DNA from: Datisca glomerata
Lineage: Eukaryota; Streptophyta; Magnoliopsida; Cucurbitales; Datiscaceae
DNA: 64,000 nucleotides
Direction: 5' to 3'
NCBI GenBank assembly: GCA_003255025.1
Contig: QANY01000119.1
Location: 114,424-178,423 of the forward strand
The notes beneath the pieces were generated by a model. The model searched no databases, was not told the origin of the DNA, and saw only the letters and a list, made by a program, of their open reading frames with translations. Of this stretch, positions 23,226 to 34,410 are shown piece by piece. Within the stretch, counting starts at the first letter, position 1. Each line of letters starts with the position of its first letter. The position numbers and the translations under genes were made by a program.

Positions 23226-23770
23226 AATAAAAAAAAAAGAACGATCTAGGCAAATCAAGCTCAAGAGACCCAAGAAATTTTTTTATCCATTCAGCTTCTT
23301 CTCCTGCTTTATCTAAAATAATGAACTCTGACTCCATAGTCGATCGAGATATGCAAATTTGTTGAGAGGATTTCCAAGACACTGCACCTCTACCAAGTGT
23401 AAAAACATATCCATTTATGGACTTTGATTCCTCAGAATCTCATATCTAATTTGCAACGCTGTAACTTTCAATTACAACAGGATACAATGTATAACATAAC
23501 TCATAGTCTAAAGTGTACCTCGAGTACCTCAGGACTCTGAGCAAAGCATTTCAGTGATAAATTCTTGGGTTACATGTATACCGACTGACTGAATAAGCAA
23601 TGTCTCGTCTCGTACAATTGGTTATATACATGAGACAACCAATTACTTGTGAGTACTCTAATTGCGAGACACTCTCTCCAACATTCTTCTTCAATGTAGA
23701 TTATCATATGGTGTTTGAGCAAATTTACATTCATGATCTCTTTAACATATTTTCTTTGTAATGAGATTGT
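23226..23770 (-). pseudogene. Copia reverse transcriptase/RNase H relic
   Basis: The minus strand contains [20 protein letters not shown] and [16 protein letters not shown], the C-terminal RNase H signature of plant Ty1/copia polyproteins. It is preceded by the frame-shifted blocks LDYELCYTLYPVVIESYS, VIGCLMYITNCTRRDIAYSV and [15 protein letters not shown] sequence. The domain is truncated soon after the EEAEW block, where LTR-like sequence begins, so an internal deletion removed the polyprotein end. Confidence 0.82.
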
Positions 23771-24110
23771 GATAATATGAGCTCGTTTTTAGTTCTCGAG
23801 ACCTTGATGCCAAGTATAATATCGCTATGCCCAAATCTTTCATGTCAAAACTTTTGGTCAACATTTTTTTGTCGACTTGATTATCGAAGAGTTAGATACG
23901 TAGACACACTTATCACACTCATTGATTTTGAATCCATTGAAAATCATAACCTTATCAAACTTCTCATGCCCAAGAGACAAGGCCCCAAGGCCTCATCAAA
24001 GTCCTTTAAACATGTTATGTCAAGACTTGGGTTTGAACTTATGAGCTCAAGGATTTACACAAAATTTTTACCACTAAGCTACTAACTAACATATGTCCAT
24101 TTACTACAAA
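23771..24110. other. Remainder of the Copia relic or unassigned
   Basis: No domain was recognised. It lies between the Copia RT/RNase H relic and the LINE zinc-binding relic, so it probably contains the unseen right boundary of the Copia insertion. Confidence 0.4.
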
Positions 24111-24490
24111 ATAAATATAACACAGTGTCCTTAGTAGATCTAAAAAAAAAGAATGCAGAAAAAAGTTTATCTTCTGCTCCTGGAAAATAAGCTTTTTACT
24201 AGCATTCAAATAGCCCAAAAATACAGCACAGACTGTAACATTCCATGAAGTTCAAACTTGAAACTCAAAAGAGCACAAAAGAAGGACTTACCATTCAATA
24301 TCGAGACTTGTTGCTTAAAAGAACTAAAGACTACCAGCTAGAGAGAAGAAGCTAGAGAGCATGAGATAAATAGATGGTCACCATTTTCCATAAAAGAACT
24401 GCAAACACTACACCGAGAAGCAATGCTGAAACACGCCCTACAAATATTGTGAAGAAGTCTCCATACCAAAAAAATTGTCATATGTAGACA
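24111..24490 (-). pseudogene. LINE ORF2 zinc-binding (zf-RVT) relic
   Basis: On the minus strand from about 24480 the frame reads VWRLLHNICRACFSIASRCS then VCSSFMENGDHLFISCSLA, matching the WRLLHN...RC..C....H.F..C pattern of the zinc-binding region after the reverse transcriptase in plant LINE ORF2. The order fits the RNase H relic at 22330-22753, with a Copia relic between them. Confidence 0.62.
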
Positions 24491-25194
24491 ACCGGTTATA
24501 AAAAAAAATCTATACTTTAAGTCGATCTAGACAGTAACTTTTTCAGCCAGCAATTTAAATCATGTCTCTTGTTTGGCCGAAAAGGATACAATTTGAATCT
24601 TCTGTATGTAGTATACTCTCCTAACATTTTCATAACTTATATAGTACTTATAATTTATGACTCAACTGGCGGGATGAATTTTGATCGGTCTTTGCTTAGA
24701 ATGTTTGAATTATTTTAGACAGTCCAAATGAGATTAAATGAAAAAATAAAAAATAAAAGTAAAAAAATTCAACCGAAATAAAATAAAATATTTGACAGTC
24801 TAAATCTACAAACTCTTAGTGTATTTGTTGTACATAATGATATGTTTAGCCTCACAGTTTTTTACAGATGTTTTAACCCACTTTAAACTCTATTCCACTA
24901 AAAAAATATTAAAAATATTTTGGTTAAAACTTTATACTGAAGATATTTTGGTTGAAAGTTTTAATTGACAATAATAAAATAATACGTCAATTTTAATGTG
25001 GGAGAAATTGATTTGTAAGAAAAAAAGTAAGACGAATAATTTGAAAACCCTGAAATTAAAGTTAAATAATATTGCAGATTAGTCCACCTAAGATAAATAA
25101 TGTGACTAAGACACATGAATTGAAAATAACAAAAATATTTCGAAAAAAAGTTATTCCGCTCTTCAAACAAATAGGCAAAACCGTCAAAATATTT
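24491..25194. other. AT-rich intergenic stretch upstream of the CXC gene
   Basis: No gene or recognisable element on either strand; the minus-strand frame at 24961-25170 has no recognisable domain. Confidence 0.6.
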
Positions 25195-25759
25195 ACATTA
25201 ATCCAGCCTTATTAGCGCACGTTTTTTTGTTTGAATGCGTATGGCCAGTTCAGATCCTGGCCGTCCATTTCGTGCTCGTACCAAGTTAGAAAATCTCCTC
25301 CAATCACACACGTTGGATAAGCTACACTTCTTTACCTCCACGTAAGAACTCCACTTTAGCGCCAATTTTATTTTATTTTCTTCTTTTATTTGCATAGGAA
25401 TCTTATAAAAAATTCATCGTGTTTCACCTTCATCGTAGGGTTACCTTTCTATCCATTCATCTATCTACACGTGTTGCTTCAAATCTATCTAGTCAGAGAC
25501 CTAATACGTGGCAGGATATTAATGAGTAGTTAAATGCTTTTCTGCTACCGTGACCATTGGAACTCTACTCCTCAGATTATTCTACTACTAGCTCTGTTTT
25601 CGTGTGCAAAGCTTTAGGAGTTCTATAATCGGACGGTCCTCTACAGGGCCATACATACTTCTATGAATTTGTACCGTACGATTAAATTGTTTACACGGAC
25701 CGTACGATTAAGACACGGGAGTAATCACACCGTCAAATATTTACAAAAATTGAAATTCA
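25195..25759 (+). promoter_or_regulatory. Probable promoter region of the CXC gene
   Basis: Motifs visible upstream of the probable leader: TTTAGCGCC at 25355-25363 (close to an E2F site), a G-box CACGTG at 25468-25473, an ABRE-like ACGTGGC at 25506-25512 and a perfect 13-bp direct repeat ACCGTACGATTAA at 25673-25685 and 25699-25711 (26 bases apart, start to start). A TATAAAA word near 25404 is too far from the GA-rich leader to be assigned. Transcription start is inferred, not seen. Confidence 0.45.
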
Positions 25760-26194
25760 AAATGTAGGGAGAGAGAGGGAGGAGAGACGAAGAAGAACAA
25801 AAGGCCCTTTTGCTCCTCTCCTTCTTCATCCCTTTCAATTCTTCTCTGTAAATTCACAGCCGCGAAAAACCCTAAACATTCTCTGTTTTGAATATTTGTT
25901 TCGCTGCCTTTTTTGTCTGTTTACGAGCTGATATCCTGGTAATTTCGCCGACGAGTCTCTGAGCTTCGGCTTAAATCTTGAGCTGCAAAAGCTATTTCTT
26001 TTTTTCTTATTTGGGTGTCGAAATTTCATTTGGAGGTTTTTAATTGGGATTTGGATCCGAAATTTCGTTAATTCGAGTTTCTTTGTGGAATTTCTTTGGG
26101 TTTTTTCGAATTAATCAGTAGATTGAGTTTATTTTATCGAAAGGCTTGAATTGTGGGCAATTTTTTTTTTTTTAAATTTTTGAATTCGAATCTG
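25760..26194 (+). other. Probable 5' untranslated region of the CXC gene
   Basis: Starts around a GAGAGAGAGGGAGGAGAGACG tract, typical of plant leaders, and runs to the ATG at 26195. It includes a T13 run at 26161-26173 shortly before the start. A leader intron cannot be excluded. Confidence 0.45.
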
Positions 26195-29100
26195 ATGGGG
26201 GGAGGAGAGACGGTCGATTCGTTTCCGGATAAGGCTCACCCGGATGGTGCAACATCAAGTGACGTCGTGCTATCAGATATTCCGGCTAAGAAGCTCGCGA
26301 GGCAGTTGGATTTCACGGGTTTGGGAAGGATTCCAGGGAGTGTGGTCTTGCCAGAACACCCGCAATCTCAGTCTCAGTCACACTCACGGTCACGGTCTCA
26401 GTCACCGGCTGTGACGGTGGCGCAGAGTCAGCCCCAGCTGCAGCCGCCGCCGCAATCACAAATGGTGGTCATGCCTGTGGTGCCGCTAGCGGCTCATTCT
26501 TCTGTGAGAATTGCGTGAGTCTCTCCGCTATGCGGTTTGCAGACGTGAAATTTTGTCTACGTCGAGGATTTACATGCTAAATTATTCTTTTTCTATGCCA
26601 AGATATGGTTTTGAAGTGTGATTTTGAGCATGGTTTGTTTTTCATTGAAAGAAAGTCCACTCTTTTGAGAAACTGTGATTTTATGGGTGATTATACTTGT
26701 TTTATTGGACAAGTTCATTTTAGTGTAATAATTGATTTTAAAAAAGTCATGTCGAGATTTTGGGATTTTAGTAGCAGCATTCCTATTCAAGGTTACATGG
26801 GCATTTTGCTTGGTAGTTCATTCATTTGTTAATCCTATGTTTATAAGGGGAGGGAGATCTTTAGTTATTAAAAATATTTCTGTTTTCTTTGGCCATACTT
26901 GGCCAAATCAGCCCATGAAGATATCGGAGAAGTATATCGGGTAATTTGCTGTTGAAAGGCGAATGGTTTACGTTTCTAATGATGGTTAAATTGGTATATT
27001 CTAAGGTCTTATGACATACTTTGTCATTACAAAGTTACTATTTAGAGGGGATTGTTGTAATTATGAAAAGTTATGAATTTTCAGCACTGTCTTTTAATTC
27101 ATTAGTTAATGCCGAAATATGTATGTCTCGTATGAAGGATAGTGGAATTTTTCCTTAACTTGGAAAGATTGCACTTGTCTTTAATTAATAAGTTTAATCT
27201 TTTTCCATAGAATCAATAACTAGTTTTCTTTTTCTTTCCTTTTTTTTCCTCCCCCCCACCCTTTTTGTGTTCAGAGAAAAAAACTTATTTTTAGTAACAA
27301 GAAGTTCTGTGGTTGTCCTGTTAACATGTTTCCCCACATTAAAATTGAGATGACTGTGTTACCCTTTGGTTTTTGTTCTTTCAACAGTTGATGAATAATG
27401 TTCATTAAGTGTTAAAGAATGAATATGGTCCACTGCTATGAATGGTTGCTCCGTTTATTGAGGATCGACTTTTGCGTGGCTGAAGTTTCTCTAGAAATAT
27501 TAGAAAATTGGTTATTTTTAAATCTTTACTCTTTTTTTGTGAATGGCACCTTTTATCAGAAAACCAGAATCACCAAAGTCAAGACCGAGACCCAATGCTG
27601 AAGCAAAAGATGGTACTCCAAAGAAGCAAAAGCAGTGCAATTGTAAACACTCAAGATGCTTAAAGTTGTAAGTTCATGATCTCCTTGTTACTGATATGAA
27701 GAAGTGTATAATAGGATTAACACGACTTCGATTTGGTATAAATACAAATATGTATTTTTCTCCTGTGCTCACCTAAGCATTATTTTGTTTGATGTCTGAC
27801 TTTTCACACACCGTAGTATAAATTTTGTAATTTGCCATAAAAATGGCTCACTTTTATATAATTTTCAGCACGTAATTGCTGACAAATATTTTACCAAACT
27901 AACTAGGCGAAAATCTTGAGCAGGTATTGCGAGTGTTTTGCATCTGGAATATACTGTGATGGTTGTAACTGCATAAACTGTTATAACAATGTTGAAAATG
28001 AAGCTGCTAGGCGAGAAGCAGTTGAAGCTACATTAGAGCGTAATCCAAATGCATTCCGACCAAAAATTGCTAGCAGTCCACATGGAGCACGAGATAATCG
28101 GGTATGAAATCTTGTGAATGACTGAAAATTTCAGCTTAATTGTTTCATTGATTGTTAGAGATTCAAACGTACGTGCAGGTCGTGCTCGAATATTTCTTTG
28201 AGACTTGTATGTGCCTTTTGGTTTGGTTCATTTGTTGCCTGGCTATCCACAAAGGGCAAATTTTATATGGCTAGTGGGAAAAACTTCTACTGCATGCTAT
28301 AATTGTTTTGAGAATTTCACATTTAAAAGCAGTGTGACTTGGTATCCTCACTATTAGTTCTCATGAGTCATGGTTTAGTTTAATTATAGTACTATTTGTG
28401 TATGTGTTGGGGGGTGGGTGCTCTTTCATCGTAAATAATTCAAAATGAAGCTTGAGATCCTAATGCTACTGTAATGACGAATGACGTAGGTGATTAGGGT
28501 AGCTTCTCATTATTACAATTTAATGATGTGTAAATATAAATGACAAACAAATGGTCTTCTTTGATTACACGTAGGAAGAGGCTGGGGAGGTTCTTCTGCT
28601 GGGAAAGCACAATAAAGGATGCCATTGCAAGAAATCAGGGTGCCTAAAGAAGTACTGCGAGTGCTTTCAAGCCAATATTCTCTGCTCTGAAAATTGTAAA
28701 TGCATGGACTGCAAGAACTTTGAGGGAAGTGAAGAGAGGCAAGCCCTGTTCCACGGAGATCATGGCAACAACATGGCTTATATTCAGCAGGCAGCTAATG
28801 CTGCCATAACTGGAGCTATTGGATCCTCTGGTTATGTATCCCCCCCGGTGTCCAAGAAAAGAAAAGGTCAGGAGCTCTTCTTTGGGGCCACGGCCAAAGA
28901 TCCATCCATTCACAGGCTGGCACAATATCAACAGGTAGATTCGATCTTGCCTACTGCTAATACAAATGGGACTAGGGCAAGATTGTCAAGATCGCGATCC
29001 GGATCATACAATCCTACGATCCAACGATCTGGATCGCATACAATAGTCGCATTTTAGTAGGATCCTGTTAGGATCACGATCCGGATCGTAGGATCTCATA

Positions 29101-31997
29101 GGATCGCGATTGTGACAACAATTTGGTCAAAAATTTCAATCAGAATTTCACATGCTTCTTTTATGGTTTGGGCATGGATGGATGAGTTGCCTTTTTGGAA
29201 ATCAATTGAGTTTCAAAATATTTAGTTGTTATCAATTTTGTAGAAATTTATGTTTCGTTCTTATATTGGTGATAATGATGTGTTTGAAAATTTTGAGAAA
29301 GAAAAAGACATGGAAATACATGAATTATGTGATGGTGATCAAAACCTCGATGGTGTTTGTGGTTCAAGGGATATGAATGATAACTCCAGTGGTTGGAGGA
29401 AGTAATGATTCTGAACGTGTTGAGGAGATTGATGATGATAACATCAATGATGGAAGAACCAATGAAGACATTCATTTTGATGATTAAAAATTATTATGTT
29501 TATTTGTCTTGAACATTTTATAGTAAACTTCTTTTTTCAAAACTTAAAAGTATGGGAACTCTACTTAATATTATGTTGTTTTAGATGACTTGGTGTTATT
29601 TTTATTTAATAGGTAGATGATTTGATGTTATATAACCGTTTCCTTCAATATATTGAAGTATCATTAGCATAAACATATTTTTTACTAATAAAATATTAAG
29701 AATTGATAGGATCTTACGATTCTCGATCCGATCCTACGATCCTCGATCCTAAGCCATTCCACCGATCCTAGACACGATCGCGATCCTGACAATCTTGGAC
29801 TAGGGTTTCCAATAGAACGCGTAAGCTGTTAGAAATACTGCTACTTCCTCAAGAATCTTTCCTTTTTTTCCTCTCTTGATAGAAGGGAATTCTTACATTT
29901 TAATCATCTCTCCATAGTGTGGTTCAACTGCGGAATCTTTGAAGTATGGAAGAAAAGCCTGCTCTTCTATTTTCTTCTAGCTGATATCTCATTTGCGTTT
30001 ACTGATAGTCTCCAGTAGTTGTACTGATTCTTAGATAGCTCTATTGATTGGAGTCTTCTGCAATTATCAGGCAAACCATATCCGTGCTTCTGGTCCCTCA
30101 TCCTTGCCATTCATCCCAGTTGCTCGAATTGGCTGCACTGCAGCATTGGCCCCTTCAAAGTTTACATACAGGTATAACTGGTTCCTAATATCTTCGTTGT
30201 CTCAATGTTCATCTGCTTTGTTTTGGAACTAATTTGATTTGTCATTGTTGAAGGTCTTTATTAGCAGATATCATCGAACCTCAGGATTTAAAAGAGCTAT
30301 GCTCAGTTTTAGTTGTTTTATCTAGTGAGGCTGCTAAGACACTCGCAGGTAATGTGTGTAATGAAGTCATGGTTTCCTTGAGAATGTTGTATTGGAGCCC
30401 TAAAATTCTCTAATTACATTGTTTTGTTGATGCTTACTTTCTTTGGATTTTTTCTTTTTCGCGATAAGTAGTTTATGCTGCACGAACATAACAATTGTAT
30501 ATTCCCCTTTTATCAGCATTGTAGAAGAACGGTTCATGGTTGTTCTCATTTCATCAATCTTGAGTTTTGTTTCACCAGTCTCTCTATCCAAATAGGATAT
30601 CGATAGGGCCCTAAGGGAGTAACAAACCTTAAGATATTAGCACGCATAATAAAAATGTCATATGTAGATGTTGACAAATGGAGAGGAGCATCAATCCTAG
30701 ACCCATGAGTTATTAATATTACCTGAGTCATTGGATTAGAAGAAAGTTGGCGAAATGAAAATCGTAAAATTGGGTCTTTTGACTAATATATATAATTTAT
30801 ATGATGTGTCCAGAAAAAAATAATACTATTGAAAGGCGAGTAGACAATCAACCAGAAACTTCCCTTGCTTCATCAACTCAAGACAGGTTGCACAGCCGAA
30901 AGGAGTCTGATGAGAAAACGATTACCAATGATTGCTCTAGCTTAAATGAGGCAGCTAAGATCAGCCCTGATGATTGCAACTCAGATGGTGCAGATGTGCC
31001 AAAAGGAAGGCCAATGTCTCCTGGAACTTTAGCTTTGATGTGTGATGAGCAAGACACAATGTTCATGGCAACTGCGTCATCCAACGGGGTAGTGGGCCAT
31101 GGCTGCACTTCATCATCACAATTGCCCTATAGGCAAGACATTTCTGAAGTCTATGCAGAGCAAGAAAGGCTTGTTTTGACAAGGTTTCGAGATTGTCTGA
31201 ACAGACTTATTACTTTTGGAGAGATCAAAGGCAAGTAGATCTCATTTTTTAATTTTAATAAGCTAGTAAACCGCGTTAAGAAGGGTTTGCAAATTCAAGT
31301 TCCACGTAGTTGGGGGCAAGATGCTCAGAAGAATTTGAAGTTCTTCACGATTATAGAGAAAAAGCTTCTTAAAATAAAGTTGGAAGTAATATTCAAAGTG
31401 AAAGTATTAGTTGCTGGTTAATGTCATTTTGTAGAATCAATCTTAATTCAATTAGAGACCTTCTCATCAAATTAATAAAGCAGGTCAAGAAGTTGACTTG
31501 AGGAAACTGAAACCAGGCTGTTATATTCTGGATGTTGACTTGAGACAATGATCTGAACTTCTTTACCTAAATAATCAATTGTCTTTCTGAATTGCTTGAT
31601 CTGAAAGTGAGTCATATGATTGCTCAGATACTTTAGTCAATTCCTCATTCCCCTGTTTTGATAAAATGGAAATCTTAATTCTTGGGATAGGCTGTTCCTG
31701 TAGAAACTAATGGTGCTATTTTATTCCCTCAATACAGAATCAGAGTGCTCTTTTTTAGCCAGAAGTGAAGTAGGGAATCCGAAAGACCAATACTGCAATG
31801 GCACTACAAAAGGCAAAATAGAAACTCCCAATGGATCCATTAGTAACGGTGTGGGGAATATCGCTATTCCACCCACAGCCAAGACATCACAGATGGTAGC
31901 TGCTACAACTGCATCTCCTACTAATGATCTGCACCCAAAAGTTTCATTCCTTTCAGAAAATGGAGATATCAAACGGATGAATGACAAAGAGGTGTAA
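26195..31997 (+). CDS. Tesmin/TSO1-like CXC-domain protein (CPP family, TCX5/TCX6-like), eight exons
   Basis: Exons: 26195-26514, 27560-27667, 27924-28101, 28575-28934, 30071-30171, 30254-30348, 30814-31230 and 31738-31997 (stop TAA). All reading phases match and give 1839 nt, 612 aa. The start is the ATG before [12 protein letters not shown]; the frame open further upstream has only a GTG over a poly-T run. Two CXC domains sit at about residues 130-165 and 215-250. Each has nine cysteines (133,135,140,145,147,154,157,159,162 and 218,220,225,230,232,239,243,245,248). They are joined by the family hinge RNPNAFRPK (182-190). Tyr144 and Tyr229 match the minor-groove tyrosines of LIN54. The N-terminal [14 protein letters not shown] (27-40) and C-terminal [18 protein letters not shown] and [19 protein letters not shown] blocks are typical of TCX5/6-like proteins. 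The expected role is nuclear, sequence-specific binding to TTYGAA-type elements, in plants within DREAM-like repressor complexes. Length is close to the Arabidopsis relatives (about 570-600 aa). Confidence 0.93.
28978..29797. mobile_element. hAT-like DNA transposon relic in intron 4 of the CXC gene
   Basis: An 820-bp insert is flanked by a perfect 8-bp duplication GACTAGGG (28970-28977 and 29798-29805). Its terminal inverted repeats begin CAAGATTGTCAAGATCGC, with one mismatch over the first 22 bases, and continue into dense GATC-type subterminal repeats on both sides. An 8-bp duplication and CA-starting ends fit the hAT superfamily. The middle (about 29170-29490) has a broken frame with an acidic tail-like stretch ([18 protein letters not shown]) that may be the remnant of a transposase end. 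It leaves the splice sites of intron 4 untouched. Confidence 0.8.
31231..31236 (+). promoter_or_regulatory. GC-type splice donor of CXC gene intron 7
   Basis: Exon 7 must end at 31230 to keep the reading frame and the protein continuity [14 protein letters not shown]. The intron then begins GCAAGT, which is the consensus of GC-AG introns, and ends ..AATACAG at 31737. Without splicing, translation would end two codons later at TAG (31236-31238). No GT donor nearby gives a family-like protein. Confidence 0.82.
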
Positions 31998-32358
31998 ATT
32001 AATCAGCACAGAAACTGGTCCAAGGTATGATACTCCTTCTCTTTAGGAGTATTCTATTGTTCTTTCTGGATTGTCCAGATTTCTGTCTCCTGTTAGTCTC
32101 AAGCCCCATTATAGAAGGATCTGATAATATATGTAGTTCACAAATTCATAAATTAGTTTTCAGGGTCAACCACAGTTCGAGCATAATGTATGTGTATTGT
32201 TGCAATAGCCTTGTAATTGTGCCAATATCGTTTTTTTCCACACGTTAATTAACCGTCATATTGCCTTGTAATTTGAAATCTAGTTTCTAGGAGTTTTGGT
32301 GTTCTACCTTCAAGTTCCTAGAGAAATAAAGAGCATTTTTATAGCTTACAAGAATAAA
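31998..32358 (+). terminator. Probable 3' untranslated region and poly(A) signals of the CXC gene
   Basis: AATAAA occurs at 32325-32330 and 32353-32358, with T-rich sequence between. A donor-like AAGGTATGA lies at about 32022-32030, so a 3'-UTR intron is possible. Confidence 0.4.
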
Positions 32359-34140
32359 GTCTTTTAGAAACAATTTACTGCAAGAATACCTTTACCAGGC
32401 ATAGGATACTACCCCACAAACTCCAAGTTCTTTCCTTTAGGGACGTTGTTTAGCTTAGAAAATTAAAGGTTTTCTTTCCTTTAACGAGACATATCTATAC
32501 TCCAAGTTGTATCTAACATTCACTACAATGTTAAAGGGTTTATTCAACACCCAATTGTAATGCAGTATAAAAGTTTTTTTGAATTCAGTTTCATTATAAA
32601 TGCATAGGTGATATGGCATCAAATGGAAAAATAGCTTTGAATTAATGTCAACTGGACATAGTCTTTCGATGGTAAGAATTTTAGAACAGAGCATACCACT
32701 AGTAAGAAACTGGAAGCCTCATGTTTGAAAATTGCTGCATGAAGTAAGATACTGTTGTAGTGCATATAGGCTGAGAATCAAAGAAAAAAGGCTTATGAGT
32801 TCAGTACATCTACACTAATAGACAAGAAATATAAGACCATTTAACAAAACCTCAGCTTTTAGAAAGATTTGCAAAATAGGAAACATATGCAACTGTCAAT
32901 AATGTTGGAAATGTAGACCAAAATAACCTTTTCATTTAGTAAAATGCCTATAAATAAGGCATTTGTAAGTATTTAAATTCAATGAATATTAAAAAATAAT
33001 TTATCAAATGTCTAAATTTATGCAAAAACTGACAACTTTTCAAAACTCCTACCCATTTACAAAAATTCTTAAAAGTTGTTCATTTACAAACCGCTGATCA
33101 AAATGCTGTTGAAGTCTCCATCTTTCTTCCATTGAAAGCAAACGCTGAATGAAACCTCATTTGAAATGTTTATCATGCCTGCAAAAAATTAACTAATCGT
33201 CAATTAACACGAACCAATGTAACTAAATGATAAATAGCCAATCATTAGTGTATAATCTATATATCATAAAGTACATTTTAAAAATTACATTACAAAAAAT
33301 TTGATACACTAATAATCAATCAGTGAGAAGCAAATAATATTAACAACTTTTGAAAAGGAATATGTAATAAAAACAGTGCATAGATAAGTTGAGATACACT
33401 AAGTAAATCAATGATTTTAAACATAAACAACAATGAATCACAAATTGCACCATATTAAATATCAATTAAAAACGGCCATCAATGATTGATTATAAATGGC
33501 TTTTAATGTTAAATTTTATTAAACTCTATATAAAGTATATAAGTGATGTACTGCAAATAAATCGTTGATAAACCATTTACGAACCAAAAATATAAAATTG
33601 CAAAATTTAACGAACCAAGAGGACAATGCACAGGAAAATCTACATATGGAAAGTGAGAATATCTTCTTTGCAAATGCAAACTACATATCATAAATCAAAC
33701 ATAAAAATATCAAGGAATGCATCAGAATAATAAAACCGAGACCGTTTTAAACCTCTGATGGCAGTCTTCTATTTTAAAATGACAACGACTAAAAAACTTT
33801 TGATTCTCAACTACTAATTTCAAACCTGAAACCTTTGCTTAATGACATACCTTTCTATAGTAAAAATCACCAATTTGGTGATTTGATTTTTAAAAATCAC
33901 CAAATCCATCTTAATGACGTACTAGTTTCAAATTTTGCGAAAAAGGTACTGAAACTTGAAAAAATTAGGAATTTAGTGTATTTTAATACTTATTTTTGTG
34001 AAATGACTTTTTTTATTTTTCATCTTGTAGGTATGGCCCAAATAATAGAATATTCTATTAGGTAGTTAATATACTTTTGTTGTTTTATTATTATACCCTC
34101 AATATAACTTTTTTGTTTCAAGTTTTTTTTTTTCTCTTCT
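32359..34140. other. Intergenic, nothing recognised
   Basis: AT-rich sequence with no recognisable domain. The only structure noticed is a short dyad at 33864-33884 (AAATCACCA, three-base centre, TGGTGATTT), with the half-site repeated at about 33894. Confidence 0.55.
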
Positions 34141-34213
34141 TCGCGGCTTCTATATAGTTTAATGGTAATCCATGCACTCTATCTATTCCCTATCAAGGTT
34201 CAAGTCTCCCCCA
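34141..34213 (+). repeat. tRNA-derived SINE-like head or decayed tRNA relic
   Basis: TAGTTTAATGGTAA fits a pol III A box and GGTTCAAGTC fits a B box, spaced as in a tRNA-derived promoter. Acceptor-stem pairing is poor, so it is not an intact tRNA. Confidence 0.45.
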
Positions 34214-34244
34214 TCTACATTTTTGAGAATTAAATCATATTAAA

Positions 34245-34410
34245 TAGGGGGAAAACGGGCGGAGCTGATTATTTAACCGAGACCGGCCTGGCTCGGACCG
34301 TCACGGGCCGGTTCAACGGTTCATTCCCAGGTCGCCCTATATTTCTGGCTCACGAACCGCCTGGAAAGTCTCGACCCGGCCCGTGAACCGGCCGGCCTGT
34401 GAACTAGGCA
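34245..34410. mobile_element. Relic of a hAT-type element end
   Basis: Begins TAGGGGGAAAACGGGCGG, close to the hAT terminal pattern, and continues into a GC-rich block with repeated GACCGGCC, GGCCGGTT and CCCGGCCC words (34275-34400), standing out sharply from AT-rich surroundings. The other end was not located. Confidence 0.45.

Noticed and set aside
23777..24085. Plus-strand frame of 102 codons
   Set aside because: No recognisable domain, antisense to a transposon relic and lacking any codon or motif support.
26153..26194. Upstream extension of CXC gene exon 1 from a GTG codon
   Set aside because: It is encoded by a poly-T run and an AT-rich leader, uses a non-ATG start and has no family counterpart. 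The ATG at 26195 begins the family-like N-terminus.
28644..28931. Antisense frame of 95 codons over CXC exon 4
   Set aside because: It lies exactly opposite a coding exon with clear CXC cysteines; no recognisable domain.
28704..29057. Exon 4 read through into intron 4
   Set aside because: After the donor at 28935 the frame enters the hAT-like inverted repeat; the family protein continues from 30071.
34141..34213. Functional tRNA gene
   Set aside because: Box A and B words are present but acceptor and anticodon stems do not pair well.
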